From NCBI GenBank assembly GCA_024708885.1, contig JANJXT010000063.1:62001-126000 (forward strand): 64,000 bases of DNA, written 5' to 3'. The stretch is from Thiobacillus sp. Its GTDB lineage: Bacteria; Pseudomonadota; Gammaproteobacteria; Burkholderiales; Thiobacillaceae. The translations under genes were made by a program, and so were the position numbers. Below the pieces are notes generated by a model. The model was not told the DNA's origin and did no database searches. It saw only the letters and a list, made by a program, of their open reading frames with translations. Position 1 is the first letter of the stretch. Each line of letters starts with the position of its first letter. Below are positions 53,739 to 63,876 of the stretch, piece by piece.

Positions 53739-54809
53739 ATGTCCGCCCTGAAAAACGACACCTTCCTGCGTGCGCTGCTGCGCCAGCCGACCGATTACAC
53801 GCCGCTGTGGCTGATGCGCCAGGCCGGTCGCTACCTGCCCGAGTACAACGCCACACGCGCGCGCGCCGGTGACTTTCTCACCCTGTGCAAGACCCCCGAC
53901 CTCGCCACCGAGGTCACGCTGCAACCGCTGGCGCGCTATCCGCTCGACGCTGCGATCCTGTTTTCCGACATTCTCACCGTACCCGACGCGATGGGCCTGG
54001 GACTGTACTTCTCGCAGGGCGAGGGCCCGCGCTTCGAGCGCCCGCTGCGCGACGAATGGGAAATCCGCGACCTCACGGCGCCCGACCCCACCGACAAGCT
54101 CGGCTACGTGATGGACGCGGTGCGCTCGATCCGCCGTGCGCTCGACGGCGCGGTGCCGCTGATCGGTTTCGCCGGCAGCCCCTACACCCTGGCGTGCTAC
54201 ATGATCGAAGGCGGCAGCTCGGACGACTACCGCCACCTCAAGACCATGCTGTACAGCCGCCCCGACCTGCTGCACCGCATTCTCGAGGTCACGGCGCAGG
54301 CCGTGACCGATTACCTCAACGCACAGATCGAGGCCGGCGCGCAGGCGGTGATGATCTTCGATTCCTGGGGCGGCAGCCTGACGCCCCACGCCTACCGGGA
54401 ATTCTCGCTCGCCTACATGGAAAGAATCCTCGCCGGTCTCATCCGCGAGCGCGACGGGCGCGTCGTGCCGAGCATCATTTTCACCAAGGGCGGCGGCAAC
54501 TGGCTGGAGTCCATGGCCGGCATCGGCGCCGACGCCGTCGGGCTCGACTGGACCGTCGACATCGGGGACGCGCGGCGACGCGTCGGCGCCCGCGTCGCAT
54601 TGCAGGGCAACCTCGATCCCTGCACGCTGCACGGCACGCCCGAGATCATCCGCACCGAGGCCGAGCGCATCGTCGACAGCTTCGGCAGCCACCCCGGCCA
54701 CGTCTTCAACCTCGGCCATGGCATTTCGCAGTTCACCGACCCCGACAAGGTCACCGTGCTGGTGGACACGGTGCATCGGCACAGCCGCGCGGTACGTGCC
54801 CGCGCCTGA
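53739..54809 (+). CDS. hemE: uroporphyrinogen decarboxylase
   Basis: [30 protein letters not shown]; 356 aa. Confidence 0.98.
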   Translation: MSALKNDTFLRALLRQPTDYTPLWLMRQAGRYLPEYNATRARAGDFLTLCKTPDLATEVTLQPLARYPLDAAILFSDILTVPDAMGLGLYFSQGEGPRFERPLRDEWEIRDLTAPDPTDKLGYVMDAVRSIRRALDGAVPLIGFAGSPYTLACYMIEGGSSDDYRHLKTMLYSRPDLLHRILEVTAQAVTDYLNAQIEAGAQAVMIFDSWGGSLTPHAYREFSLAYMERILAGLIRERDGRVVPSIIFTKGGGNWLESMAGIGADAVGLDWTVDIGDARRRVGARVALQGNLDPCTLHGTPEIIRTEAERIVDSFGSHPGHVFNLGHGISQFTDPDKVTVLVDTVHRHSRAVRARA

Positions 54810-54911
54810 TCCGATCTGCGGTTACATCGAAAATTTCGAACGATCCGCGTACAAAAATCGACTTTTCGTGATGCGGGGAGGTGCCGTAGCATACCCGCGT
54901 TCGCCAACGTC

Positions 54912-55751
54912 ATGGAGCCCCGCGTGAAGACTTTCCTCATCAGCCTGTTCGCCGTTTTCCTCAGTTTCGGCCTCGTCGCGCACGATGCCGAAGCCAAGCG
55001 CCTTGGCGGCGGCAAATCCTTCGGCATGCAGCGCAGCGCGCCGGCCAAGAAGGAAGCCGCCCCGGCGCCGCAGCGCCAGCAGACAACCGGCGCTCCGGCC
55101 CAGGCCGCGCCGCAGAAGCGCAGCTGGATGGGACCGATCGCCGGCCTCGCAGCCGGTCTCGGCCTCGCCGCCCTGGCCTCCCATCTCGGCCTTGGCGAAG
55201 AAATGGCCAGTTTCCTCATGCTGGCGCTGCTGGCCATGGGCGCCTTCCTGCTGTTCCGCATGTTCATGCGGCGCAACGCGCCGCAGCCCGCGATGCAGTA
55301 TGCCGGCGTACCGCAGCGCGCACCGGCCGCGTTCGACGCGACCCCGCTTGCGGGCGGCAGCGGCCACGCCGCGCGCAGCTTCCCGCCCGGCTTCGACGCC
55401 GCCGCCTTCGCGCGTGAGGCGCAGGTCAATTTCATCCGCCTGCAGGCCGCGTTCGACGCCGGCAACCTGGACGACCTGCGCGCCTTTACCTCGCCCGAGG
55501 TGTTCGCCGAACTGTCGATGCAGATCGCCGAGCGCGGGACGGACGCGCAAGGCACCGACGTGCTCAACGTTGCCGCCGAGGTGCTGGAAGCGGTCGACGA
55601 GGACACGCGCCATGTGGTGAGCGTTCGCTTCACCGGTACCGCCCGCGAGGCCGCCAACCCGTCCGCCGAACCCTTCGACGAAGTGTGGCACCTCAGCAAG
55701 CCGGCCGATGGCCCCGGCGGCTGGGTCATCAGCGGCATCCAGCAGGTCTAA
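54912..55751 (+). CDS. Tim44-like domain membrane protein
   Basis: KRLGGGKSFGMQRSAP...; C-terminal FIRLQAAFDAGNLDDLRAFTSPEVFAEL. Confidence 0.88.
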   Translation: MEPRVKTFLISLFAVFLSFGLVAHDAEAKRLGGGKSFGMQRSAPAKKEAAPAPQRQQTTGAPAQAAPQKRSWMGPIAGLAAGLGLAALASHLGLGEEMASFLMLALLAMGAFLLFRMFMRRNAPQPAMQYAGVPQRAPAAFDATPLAGGSGHAARSFPPGFDAAAFAREAQVNFIRLQAAFDAGNLDDLRAFTSPEVFAELSMQIAERGTDAQGTDVLNVAAEVLEAVDEDTRHVVSVRFTGTAREAANPSAEPFDEVWHLSKPADGPGGWVISGIQQV

Positions 55752-55772
55752 CCATCTGTTTTTATACGGTTT

Positions 55773-55794
55773 CGCACCCTCGTTCGAGGGTGCG
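55773..55794. terminator. hairpin after the Tim44-like gene
   Basis: CGCACCCTCG-TT-CGAGGGTGCG; no long T-run. Confidence 0.5.
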
Positions 55795-55827
55795 GCGCAG
55801 CCTCGCGTGCGCCACAGAAGCATTGAC

Positions 55828-55836
55828 TTATACACA
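55828..55836 (+). promoter_or_regulatory. DnaA box TTATACACA
   Basis: matches TTATNCACA. Confidence 0.5.
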
Positions 55837-55863
55837 GTCCGAATTGAATGGGAACTTTTTTTG

Positions 55864-55879
55864 TGTCAAGGGCTTGACA
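55864..55879. promoter_or_regulatory. palindrome TGTCAAG-GG-CTTGACA containing TTGACA
   Basis: perfect 7-bp inverted repeat. Confidence 0.6.
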
Positions 55880-56002
55880 GTTGTAGTGTCTTTATAAATC
55901 TATGATTTATATGAAAACACTGCGTTGCCCGGTTTTTGGTCGCTGACGGATTGTCACGCAGTGGCGGGCTTTGCCGCATTTCGCACCCAACAACCCACAA
56001 AA

Positions 56003-56011
56003 TTATCCACA
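56003..56011 (+). promoter_or_regulatory. DnaA box TTATCCACA
   Basis: perfect consensus; followed by inverted partner GTGGACAA. Confidence 0.65.
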
Positions 56012-56167
56012 GATTCCGTGGACAAGCGGCGATTTCGTTTGCCAAACAGTGGCTTGTCGCATTTTCCGCGACAGGCACTCAATAACCGAAGCTAACACCC
56101 CTGCCCGGGAACACGGACGGATTGGGCATAATGCCCGGTCACGCCCCGCACAGTCCGATCGCGCCGT

Positions 56168-58318
56168 ATGTCCGCCATTCTCCAGGTTGCTCTCGACACG
56201 CCGCTCGACCGGCTGTTCGACTATCGCCTGGCGACAGGCGGTCCGCTGCCGCCGGGCACGCTGGTCGAAGTGCCCTTCGGGCGCACCCGGCAGGTCGGGG
56301 TGGTGCTCGGCGAAACCGCCGCCAGTGCGCACGCCGGCACGCTGCGCGAGGTGCTGCGCGTGCTCGACGACCGCCCCGCGCTGCCGGCGGAACTCCTGCA
56401 TCTGGCGCAGTTCTGCGCCGCTTATTACCACCATCCGCTCGGCGCCGTGCTGCTCGCCGCGCTGCCGCCGCGCCTGAAGAACGCCGCCCCCTTCGCGGCG
56501 GACACGCCCTGGCTCGTGCTGACCGAGGCCGGGCGCGGCGCCGAAGCACCGGCGCGCGCGCGTGCCCAGCGCGCCCTGCTCGAAGCCTTGCGCACCGCGC
56601 CGGCCGCGCGCGAGGCGCTGCGCGCACAGAAGCAGACGCGCCACGCCGCCGCACTGGTGACGGCCGGCTGGGCCGCCTGGACGGCCGCCGCACCCGCCGC
56701 CGCGCCGGCGCCGGACGCCGCCGCGCCCGTCCCCACCGCCGAACAACAGGCCGCGCTGGACAGTCTGCTGCCCGCGCTCGGCCGCTTCGGCGTGCATCTG
56801 CTCCACGGCGTCACCGGCTGCGGCAAGAGCGAGCTCTACCTGCGCCTGATCGAGGCCGTGCTGCGGCAGGGGCGGCAGGCCCTGGTGCTGGTGCCGGAGA
56901 TCGCGCTCACGCCGCAACTGGAACAGCATTTCCGCACACGCTTTCCGGGCCGACGCATCGTCGCCCTGCACAGCGGTCTGGCCGACCGGGCACGCGCGGA
57001 AAACTGGCTCGCCGCACCCGCAGCCGACGTGCTGCTCGGCACGCGCCTGGCGGTGTTCACGCCGCTGCCGCGGCTTGGCGTCGTCGTCGTCGACGAGGAG
57101 CACGACGCCTCGTTCAAGCAGCAGGACGGCCTGCGCTATTCGGCGCGCGACGTCGCCATCGCGCGCGCCAAGCAGCGCGGCGTGCCGGTGGTGCTCGGCT
57201 CGGCCACGCCTGCGCTGGAAAGCTATGCGCGGGCGCTGTCCGGCCGCTACCGCCTGATCGAGTTGAAAGCGCGCGCCGTCGCCAACGCGCGCCTGCCCGA
57301 CATCGAGCTCGTCGACCTGCGCCACCTGCCGCAGGACAACGGCCTCACCCGCCCCGCGCTGACCGCACTCGGCGAAACCCTGGCGCGCGGCGAACAGAGC
57401 CTGGTGTTCCTCAACCGCCGCGGCTACGCACCCACGCTTTACTGCCCGGGCTGCGGCTGGGTCGCGCCGTGCCCGCACTGTTCGGCGCGGCTGGTGCTGC
57501 ACCGCAGCGCGCGCCGCCTCAAATGCCACCATTGCGGCTTTGACGCACGCATCCCCGTGGCCTGCCCCGACTGCGGCAACCCGGACTTGAAGCCCCTGGG
57601 GCAGGGCACGCAGCGGCTGGAGGAAACCCTCGCCGCCTTTCTGCCTGCCGCGCGCATCCGCCGCATCGACCGCGACACCATGCAGCCGCGCGCCTGGGCC
57701 GAACTGGGCGAGGCGGTGCGCGCACGCGAGGTCGACGTGCTCATCGGCACGCAGATGCTGGCCAAGGGACACGACTTCCCGGACATGACGCTGGCGCTCG
57801 TCCTCGATACCGACGGCGCGCTGTACAGCCCGGACTTTCGCGCCACCGAGCGTCTGTTCGCGCAACTGATGCAGGTCGCCGGGCGCGCCGGGCGCGCGGA
57901 AAAGCCCGGCCGCGTGCTGATCCAGACCGCGTTTCCCGACCATCCGCTGTTCCGCTTCCTGCAACGGCACGACTACGCCGGCTACGCGCGCGCACTGCTC
58001 GCCGAGCGCCGCCAGCTCGATCTGCCGCCGTTCACGCGGCAGGTCCTGCTGCGCGCCGAAGCGCCGAGCATGGACGCCGCACTCGCCTTCCTGCGGCGTG
58101 CCGCCGCCGCCGCGCCCGATGCGGCGCGCGTCGGCGTCTTCACGCCGACGCCGGCGCCGATGGCGCGGGTGGCCAATCTGGAGCGCGCGCAATTGCTGGT
58201 CCAGTCCGCCTCGCGCACCGCACTCCAGGCCTTCGTGCGCGACTGGCGGGTACGCGTGGAGGCGATCCGGCCGCGCGTGCCGCGCTGGTCGCTCGACGTC
58301 GATCCGCTGGTGTTTTGA
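56168..58318 (+). CDS. priA: primosomal replication protein N' (PriA helicase)
   Basis: LLHGVTGCGKSELYLRLIE; VVDEEHDASFKQQDGLRYSARDVAI; zinc-binding CPGCGWVAPCPHC. Confidence 0.97.
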   Translation: MSAILQVALDTPLDRLFDYRLATGGPLPPGTLVEVPFGRTRQVGVVLGETAASAHAGTLREVLRVLDDRPALPAELLHLAQFCAAYYHHPLGAVLLAALPPRLKNAAPFAADTPWLVLTEAGRGAEAPARARAQRALLEALRTAPAAREALRAQKQTRHAAALVTAGWAAWTAAAPAAAPAPDAAAPVPTAEQQAALDSLLPALGRFGVHLLHGVTGCGKSELYLRLIEAVLRQGRQALVLVPEIALTPQLEQHFRTRFPGRRIVALHSGLADRARAENWLAAPAADVLLGTRLAVFTPLPRLGVVVVDEEHDASFKQQDGLRYSARDVAIARAKQRGVPVVLGSATPALESYARALSGRYRLIELKARAVANARLPDIELVDLRHLPQDNGLTRPALTALGETLARGEQSLVFLNRRGYAPTLYCPGCGWVAPCPHCSARLVLHRSARRLKCHHCGFDARIPVACPDCGNPDLKPLGQGTQRLEETLAAFLPAARIRRIDRDTMQPRAWAELGEAVRAREVDVLIGTQMLAKGHDFPDMTLALVLDTDGALYSPDFRATERLFAQLMQVAGRAGRAEKPGRVLIQTAFPDHPLFRFLQRHDYAGYARALLAERRQLDLPPFTRQVLLRAEAPSMDAALAFLRRAAAAAPDAARVGVFTPTPAPMARVANLERAQLLVQSASRTALQAFVRDWRVRVEAIRPRVPRWSLDVDPLVF

Positions 58319-58390
58319 TGCCCCGCGCGCGGCGCTTATAATCGCCTGCTTCCGTTCGACACCGGAGACGGCCCCGTCTTCCTGTCCGCC

Positions 58391-60064
58391 ATGTCCAGTA
58401 TCCATCCGCTCAAAGAACAGCTCGCCCTGCTCGTCGGCGCCGCACTCGAAGTCATCGCCCCCGACGCACCGGTGAGCCTGGAAATCGAGCGTCCGAAGAA
58501 CCCCTCGCACGGCGACTTTTCCAGCAATGCCGCGATGCAGCTGGCACGCCCGCTGAAGAAGAACCCGCGCGAGCTGGCGCAGGCCGTGCTCCTCGAACTG
58601 CCGCCATCGCCGCTCGTCGCCAGGGCGGAGATCGCCGGCGCCGGCTTCATCAATTTCCATCTCGCCCCCGCCGCGTGGCACGGCATCGTGCGGCGCGTGC
58701 GCAGCGAGCGCGGCGCCTTCGGCCGCGGCGACGCCGGCGCCGGACAGCACGTGCTGATCGAATTCGTCTCCGCCAACCCCACCGGCCCGCTGCACGTCGG
58801 CCACGGCCGCCAGGCGGCGCTCGGCGACGCCCTCTGCAACCTCTACGCCGCGCAGGGCTGGGACGTGTACCGCGAGTTCTACTACAACGACGCCGGCGTG
58901 CAGATCGCGACGCTTGCCGCGAGCGTGCAGGCGCGCGCCCGAGGCCTGAAACCGGGCGACGCCGGGTGGCCGGAAGCCGCCTACAACGGCGACTACATCG
59001 CCGACATCGCCGCCGATTTCCTGGCGCGAAAAACCGTCAAGTCCGACGACCGCGAAACCACCGCCTCGGGCGACGCCGACGACGTGGAGTCGATCCGCGA
59101 GTTCGCCGTGGCCTGCCTGCGCCACGAGCAGGACCTGGACCTCACGGCCTTCGCGGTGCGCTTCGACAACTACTACCTGGAATCGGGCCTCTACACCGAC
59201 GGCCGCGTCGAGGCGACGGTGGCCCGACTCGCCGCCGCGGGCAGGACCTACGAGCAGGACGGTGCGCTGTGGCTGCGCACCACGGAATACGGCGACGACA
59301 AGGACCGCGTGATGCGGAAGTCCGACGGCAGCTACACCTATTTCGTGCCGGACGTCGCCTACCACATCGCCAAGTGGGAGCGCGGCTTCACGCGCGCGAT
59401 CAACATCCAGGGCACCGACCACCACGGCACCATCGCGCGCGTGCGCGCCGGCCTGCAGGCGGTGGGGCTGGGCATCGCGAACGGCTACCCCGACTACCTC
59501 CTGCACACCATGGTGCGCGTCATGCGCGGCGGCGAGGAAGTGAAGATCTCCAAGCGCGCCGGCAGCTACGTGACGCTGCGCGACCTCATCGAGTGGACCA
59601 GCAAGGACGCGGTGCGCTTCTTCCTCCTGTCGCGCAAGCCGGACACCGAGTACATCTTCGACGTCGATCTCGCGCGGGCGCAGAACAACGACAACCCGGT
59701 GTATTACGTGCAGTACGCGCACGCGCGCATCTGCCGCGTGTTCGAGGAATGGGGCGGGGACGCCGGCACGCTCGACGACGCCGACCTCGCGCCGCTCGCC
59801 GCACCCCACGAGCTCGTGCTGATGCAGCGCATCGCCGAATATCCGGAAATCATCGCCACGGCGGCGAAGGAACTCGCGCCGCACATCGTCGTGCACTATC
59901 TGCAGGGACTGGCCGGCGACTTCCATGCCTGGTACAACGCCGAGAAGTTTCTCGTCGACGACGCGGCGCTGAAACGCGCGCGCCTCGCGCTGGCCGACGC
60001 CACGCGCATAACGATTGTTAACGGCCTTGCCTTGCTTGGCGTGTCCGCGCCGGAGAAAATGTAG
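58391..60064 (+). CDS. argS: arginyl-tRNA synthetase
   Basis: [42 protein letters not shown]. Confidence 0.98.
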   Translation: MSSIHPLKEQLALLVGAALEVIAPDAPVSLEIERPKNPSHGDFSSNAAMQLARPLKKNPRELAQAVLLELPPSPLVARAEIAGAGFINFHLAPAAWHGIVRRVRSERGAFGRGDAGAGQHVLIEFVSANPTGPLHVGHGRQAALGDALCNLYAAQGWDVYREFYYNDAGVQIATLAASVQARARGLKPGDAGWPEAAYNGDYIADIAADFLARKTVKSDDRETTASGDADDVESIREFAVACLRHEQDLDLTAFAVRFDNYYLESGLYTDGRVEATVARLAAAGRTYEQDGALWLRTTEYGDDKDRVMRKSDGSYTYFVPDVAYHIAKWERGFTRAINIQGTDHHGTIARVRAGLQAVGLGIANGYPDYLLHTMVRVMRGGEEVKISKRAGSYVTLRDLIEWTSKDAVRFFLLSRKPDTEYIFDVDLARAQNNDNPVYYVQYAHARICRVFEEWGGDAGTLDDADLAPLAAPHELVLMQRIAEYPEIIATAAKELAPHIVVHYLQGLAGDFHAWYNAEKFLVDDAALKRARLALADATRITIVNGLALLGVSAPEKM

Positions 60065-60069
60065 CCCTC

Positions 60070-60600
60070 ATGGCGAAACCCGCATCCCGTTCCAGCAAGC
60101 GCAGCGGCAGCCCGGTCTTCACCGGCGTCCTGATCGGCCTGACCGTCGGCGCCCTGCTCGCCGTCGGCGTCGCGCTGTGGGCGACCGGCAACAACCCGTT
60201 CCGCTCGGCGAAACCGGCCGCCCCCAGCGCTTCGCTGCCGGTGGCCCCCGCCACGCCGGAACCGGCGCCGAGCTTCGATTTCTACAAGGTGCTGCCGGGT
60301 GGCGAACCGGTCGAACCGCCCACGGCGCCCGCCGCAAAGCCCGCCCCGCGCCTCTACCTGCAGGCCGGCGCCTTCATCAACCCGAACGACGCCGACAACC
60401 TCAAGGCGCAGCTCGCCATGCTGGGCCTGGAAGCCGCCATCCAGACCGCCGACGTGCCGGGCAAGGGCGTGCTGCACCGCGTGCGCATCGGCCCGTTCGC
60501 GAGCGCCCACGACGTCGAGCAGATCCGCACACGCCTGACGCAGAACCATATCGCGGTCACGCTGGTCCGAGAAGAACCCATTTCACAGGAGAGATATTGA
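60070..60600 (+). CDS. SPOR-domain protein
   Basis: single TM; LYLQAGAFINPNDADNLKAQLAMLG...HRVRIGPF. Confidence 0.92.
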   Translation: MAKPASRSSKRSGSPVFTGVLIGLTVGALLAVGVALWATGNNPFRSAKPAAPSASLPVAPATPEPAPSFDFYKVLPGGEPVEPPTAPAAKPAPRLYLQAGAFINPNDADNLKAQLAMLGLEAAIQTADVPGKGVLHRVRIGPFASAHDVEQIRTRLTQNHIAVTLVREEPISQERY

Positions 60601-61250
60601 TGTTCGTCCGCGCCTGGGCCTTGCTGGCCGCCACCCTCCTTTCCCTGTCGGCGTTCGCCGCCGGCCCGGAGGCCTTCGAGGGCCACGACTACACCCGCGT
60701 CAGCCCCCCGCAGCCGGTGGCCACCGGCAGCCGGGTCGAGGTGCTGGAATTCTTCTGGTACGGCTGCCCGCACTGCTACCAGCTCGAGCCGGCCCTCGGC
60801 GCCTGGCTGAAAACCCTGCCCAAGGACGCGCAGGCCCGCCGCGTACCGGCGGTGTTCCGCGACGACTGGATGCCCGGTGCCAGGCTCTTCCACACCCTGT
60901 CGCAGATGAAGCTGCTCGAGCGTGTGCACCCGCAGGTGTTCCGCGCCTACCATGAGGAGCGGATCAACCTCAACGATCCGGCCGTGCTCGGCGACTGGAT
61001 CGCCCGGCAAGGGGTCGACCGCAAGCAGTTCGAACGCATCTACAATTCGTTCACCACCCAGTCGCAGGCGGCGCAGGGCGGGCAGCTCGCGCGCACCTAC
61101 GGCATCCAGGGCGTTCCGGCGTTCATCGTCGACGGCAAGTATCAGACCTCGATGTCGATGACCGGCAGCGAGGCGCGCCTGTTCGAGGTACTCGACCAGC
61201 TCATCGCCAAGGCGCGCGCCGAGCGCGGCGGCAAGAAGGCCGCCCGGTAA
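60600..61250 (+). CDS. dsbA: thiol:disulfide interchange protein DsbA
   Basis: FFWYGCPHCYQLEP; GIQGVPAFIVDGKY. Confidence 0.94.
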   Translation: MFVRAWALLAATLLSLSAFAAGPEAFEGHDYTRVSPPQPVATGSRVEVLEFFWYGCPHCYQLEPALGAWLKTLPKDAQARRVPAVFRDDWMPGARLFHTLSQMKLLERVHPQVFRAYHEERINLNDPAVLGDWIARQGVDRKQFERIYNSFTTQSQAAQGGQLARTYGIQGVPAFIVDGKYQTSMSMTGSEARLFEVLDQLIAKARAERGGKKAAR

Positions 61251-61255
61251 GGCGT

Positions 61256-62020
61256 TTGCGCTCCGCGCCGCGCACGGTCTTCATCACCGGCGCCAGTTCC
61301 GGGCTGGGTGCGGCGCTGGCGCGCCACTATGGCGCCAGCGGCGCCCGCCTGGGGCTTGCCGGACGACGCCTCGACGCCCTGCAGGCCACGGCCGCCGGCC
61401 TCGACGCGAAGCTGTATTCCGCCGACGTGCGCGACGCCGCCGCCATGCAGGCGGCCGCGGCGGGCTTTCTCGCCGCAGTCGGCCCGCCCGACCTGGTGAT
61501 CGCCGCCGCCGGGATCAGCGTCGGCACCCTCACCGAACACGCCGCCGACGCCGCGGTGTTCCGTGCGGTGATGGACGCCAACGTGCTCGGCCTGGTGCAC
61601 ACCTTCCAGCCCTTCATCCCGGTGCTCGCCCGCGACAGCGTGCTGTGCGGCATTTCCAGCGTCGCCGGGGTGCGCGGCCTGCCCGGCGGCGGCGCCTATT
61701 CGGCGTCGAAGGCCGCCGCCACCGTCTATCTCGAAGCGCTGCGCCTGGAAATGCGGGCGCGCAGCGTCGCCGTGGTCACCGTCGCCCCCGGCTACATCGA
61801 CACGCCGATGACCCGCGTCAATCCCTACCCCATGCCGTTTCGCCTCGCCGCCGCCGACGCCGCCGCGCGCGTCGCGCACTGCATCGCGCGCCGCCGCAGC
61901 TACGCCGTCATCCCGTGGCAGATGGCCTGGGTCGCGCGCGCAATGAAATGGCTGCCAAACCCCGTGTTTGATTTATTATTCGAAAAGGCGCCGCGCAAAC
62001 CGCGCGGGCTGCCGACATGA
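61256..62020 (+). CDS. SDR family oxidoreductase
   Basis: TGASSGLGAALARHYG; SSVAGVRGLPGGGAYSASKAA; TTG start. Confidence 0.92.
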   Translation: MRSAPRTVFITGASSGLGAALARHYGASGARLGLAGRRLDALQATAAGLDAKLYSADVRDAAAMQAAAAGFLAAVGPPDLVIAAAGISVGTLTEHAADAAVFRAVMDANVLGLVHTFQPFIPVLARDSVLCGISSVAGVRGLPGGGAYSASKAAATVYLEALRLEMRARSVAVVTVAPGYIDTPMTRVNPYPMPFRLAAADAAARVAHCIARRRSYAVIPWQMAWVARAMKWLPNPVFDLLFEKAPRKPRGLPT

Positions 62021-62057
62021 CGACGACGAAAACAACGCCAAGAACGGAGGAGTTCCA

Positions 62058-62690
62058 ATGCCTGCGCCCCTCAACATCATCCTGATCGACGATCACCCCC
62101 TGCTGCGCATGGGGGTGGCCGGCTACATCCAGCAGGAGCCCGACCTGCGCCTCATCGCCCAGCACGCCAACGCCGCCGAGTTGCGCGCCTGGCTCGCCGC
62201 CGGCAACCGCGCCGACGCCGCGCTGCTCGACCGCTCGCTGCCCGACACCGACGGCCTCGACCTCGTCTCCGACCTGCGCGACCTCGGCATCAAGGTCATC
62301 ATGCTGACCATCGCCGACTCGGACGAGGAAATCTCCGAAGCCATCGCCTCCGGCGTCGACGGCTACGTCATCAAGTCCAGCGACCCCGAGCAGGTGCTCG
62401 CCGCCATCCGCAGCGTGTGCGACGGCCAGAGCAGCTTCCCGCTCAACATCATGCAGAAGATGGCGCGCGGCGAACTCGCCAACAGCGCGCTCGCCTCCCT
62501 CACCGCGCGCGAAATGGAAATCGTCGACCACGTCAAGGAAGGCCTGTCCAACAAGGCCATCGCCTACAAGATGACGCTGTCGGAGAACACCGTGCGCAAT
62601 CACCTGCGCAACATCATGGAAAAGCTCGGCCTCAGAAACCGCGTACAGGTCGCCACCCTGGCGCTGAAGGAAGACCGCAAGCGGCACTGA
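62058..62690 (+). CDS. LuxR/NarL-family response regulator
   Basis: IILIDDHPLLRMGVAGYI; LTAREMEIVDHVKEGLSNKAIAYKMTLSENTVRNHLRNIMEKL. Confidence 0.94.
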   Translation: MPAPLNIILIDDHPLLRMGVAGYIQQEPDLRLIAQHANAAELRAWLAAGNRADAALLDRSLPDTDGLDLVSDLRDLGIKVIMLTIADSDEEISEAIASGVDGYVIKSSDPEQVLAAIRSVCDGQSSFPLNIMQKMARGELANSALASLTAREMEIVDHVKEGLSNKAIAYKMTLSENTVRNHLRNIMEKLGLRNRVQVATLALKEDRKRH

Positions 62691-62787
62691 CCGCGACGCC
62701 TGCCGGTTCCTGGCGGTTCGGTACCACCGACTTGCCCTGGGTTTCGCTGCGCTGCATCCAGGCTACGCTCGCTCTCCCACTCGGCTC

Positions 62788-62924
62788 GCTGCAAGGACAT
62801 TTTTTCGACGAGGGTGGGCCGGCAAAATCCAACTCGCGTAGCCCGGATGGAATGAAATGCAATCCGGGGAAACGGGTCCGAACAGACTTACCCCGGATTT
62901 CGCTGCGCTGCATCCAGGCTACGC
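62788..62924 (+). repeat. dispersed element family C, left copy
   Basis: GCTGCAAGGACATTTTTTCGA...TCCAACTCGCGTAGCCCGGATGGAATGAAATGCAATCCGGGGAAACGGGTCCGAACAGACTTACCCCGGATTTCGCTGCGCTGCATCCAGGCTACGC. Confidence 0.9.
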
Positions 62925-63073
62925 GTGCTTTCGCCCGGCTGGGCCAATCGCAGAAAAGTTGCCAGCTCCTCCACCCAGCGCAGTTTTTCCTTGGCCGATA
63001 GCGCGCGAAAAGCGCGCAGACGTTCGTCGCTGACATAGTAGGTGCGATTACCGCGGTCGCAGGACATGATCAC
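62888..63073 (-). CDS. short hypothetical protein upstream-coupled to the nucleotidyltransferase gene; 3' end lies in repeat
   Basis: MIMSCDRGNRTYYVSDERLRAFRALSAKEKLRWVEELATFLRLAQPGE... ; 4-nt overlap with 63070..63552. Confidence 0.6.
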   Translation of the reverse strand: MIMSCDRGNRTYYVSDERLRAFRALSAKEKLRWVEELATFLRLAQPGESTRSLDAAQRNPG

Positions 63074-63552
63074 GATTCCTTCAAGCGCTTGAGATGTTCG
63101 ATGTCCGCAAGATCAATCGGGCGGCCAACGGCCTGCTTCAACGCAATCATGTCGTCGATGGAAGCGACCACCACGGGCACGTCGCCCGCCTGGAAAGTGA
63201 CTGCGCGACTGCGCATTTGGGCGTAATCAACCGGCGGATAGAGCAACACATCCAGCGTCACGCCAGCCAGGCCGGGGGCGCGCAGCGCAAAGGATTCCAG
63301 ATTGCGTTCACGATGCCACTGCGCCAATTGGTCGAGATCGGTCAACGTGTCGAGCGCAACCGGCAGCACCGGCGTCATACCCAGTTCACGTGCCATCTCC
63401 ACCAGAGACGACAGGTTGTCCGGAGTCATTGCCACGGTCACGTCAATGTCCATTGTCGCGCGCTCGATGCCGTGCAGCGAAATCGCCAGCCCACCGATCA
63501 GTACATAATCGACACGGCGGTCAAGCGCGGAAAAAAGGTCCAGGTAGAACAT
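63070..63552 (-). CDS. nucleotidyltransferase-fold protein (AbiEii/MNT-like)
   Basis: VDYVLIGGLAISLHGIERATMDIDVTVAMTPDNL; 160 aa. Confidence 0.8.
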   Translation of the reverse strand: MFYLDLFSALDRRVDYVLIGGLAISLHGIERATMDIDVTVAMTPDNLSSLVEMARELGMTPVLPVALDTLTDLDQLAQWHRERNLESFALRAPGLAGVTLDVLLYPPVDYAQMRSRAVTFQAGDVPVVVASIDDMIALKQAVGRPIDLADIEHLKRLKES

Positions 63553-63656
63553 GGGGAATTTTTAGATGGGCACTGCTGTCCGGTTGAATCGTGAACAAAT
63601 CCATGGATTGCACGGTGTGCCCTCTGAAGGAATGTACTCGCTGGTCGGAAAGGCTT

Positions 63657-63794
63657 GCTGCAAGGACATTTTTCGAAGATGGTAGCCGACAAAGTCCAAC
63701 TCGCGTAGCCCGGATGGAATGAAATGGAATCCGGGGAAACGGGTCCGAACAGGCTTGCCCTGGATTTCGCTGCGCTGCATCCAGGCTACGCTCG
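63657..63794 (+). repeat. dispersed element family C, right copy
   Basis: same orientation and near-identical to 62788..62924. Confidence 0.9.
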
Positions 63795-63840
63795 CTGACG
63801 AAGCGTGCTCCGCATCGCGGCGCGCCCAGTGTCGACGGAT

Positions 63841-63870
63841 GTCGTGTCGGCTCGGCCAGGCCGACACGAC
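63841..63870. terminator. long perfect hairpin
   Basis: GTCGTGTCGGC-TCGGCCAG-GCCGACACGAC, 11-bp stem, just downstream of the DUF3365-like gene. Confidence 0.65.
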
Positions 63871-63876
63871 GGTGGT

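Noticed and set aside
56003-59926. 1307-aa minus-strand ORF
   Set aside because: Antisense to priA and argS, both with strong family motifs; artefact of high GC third positions.
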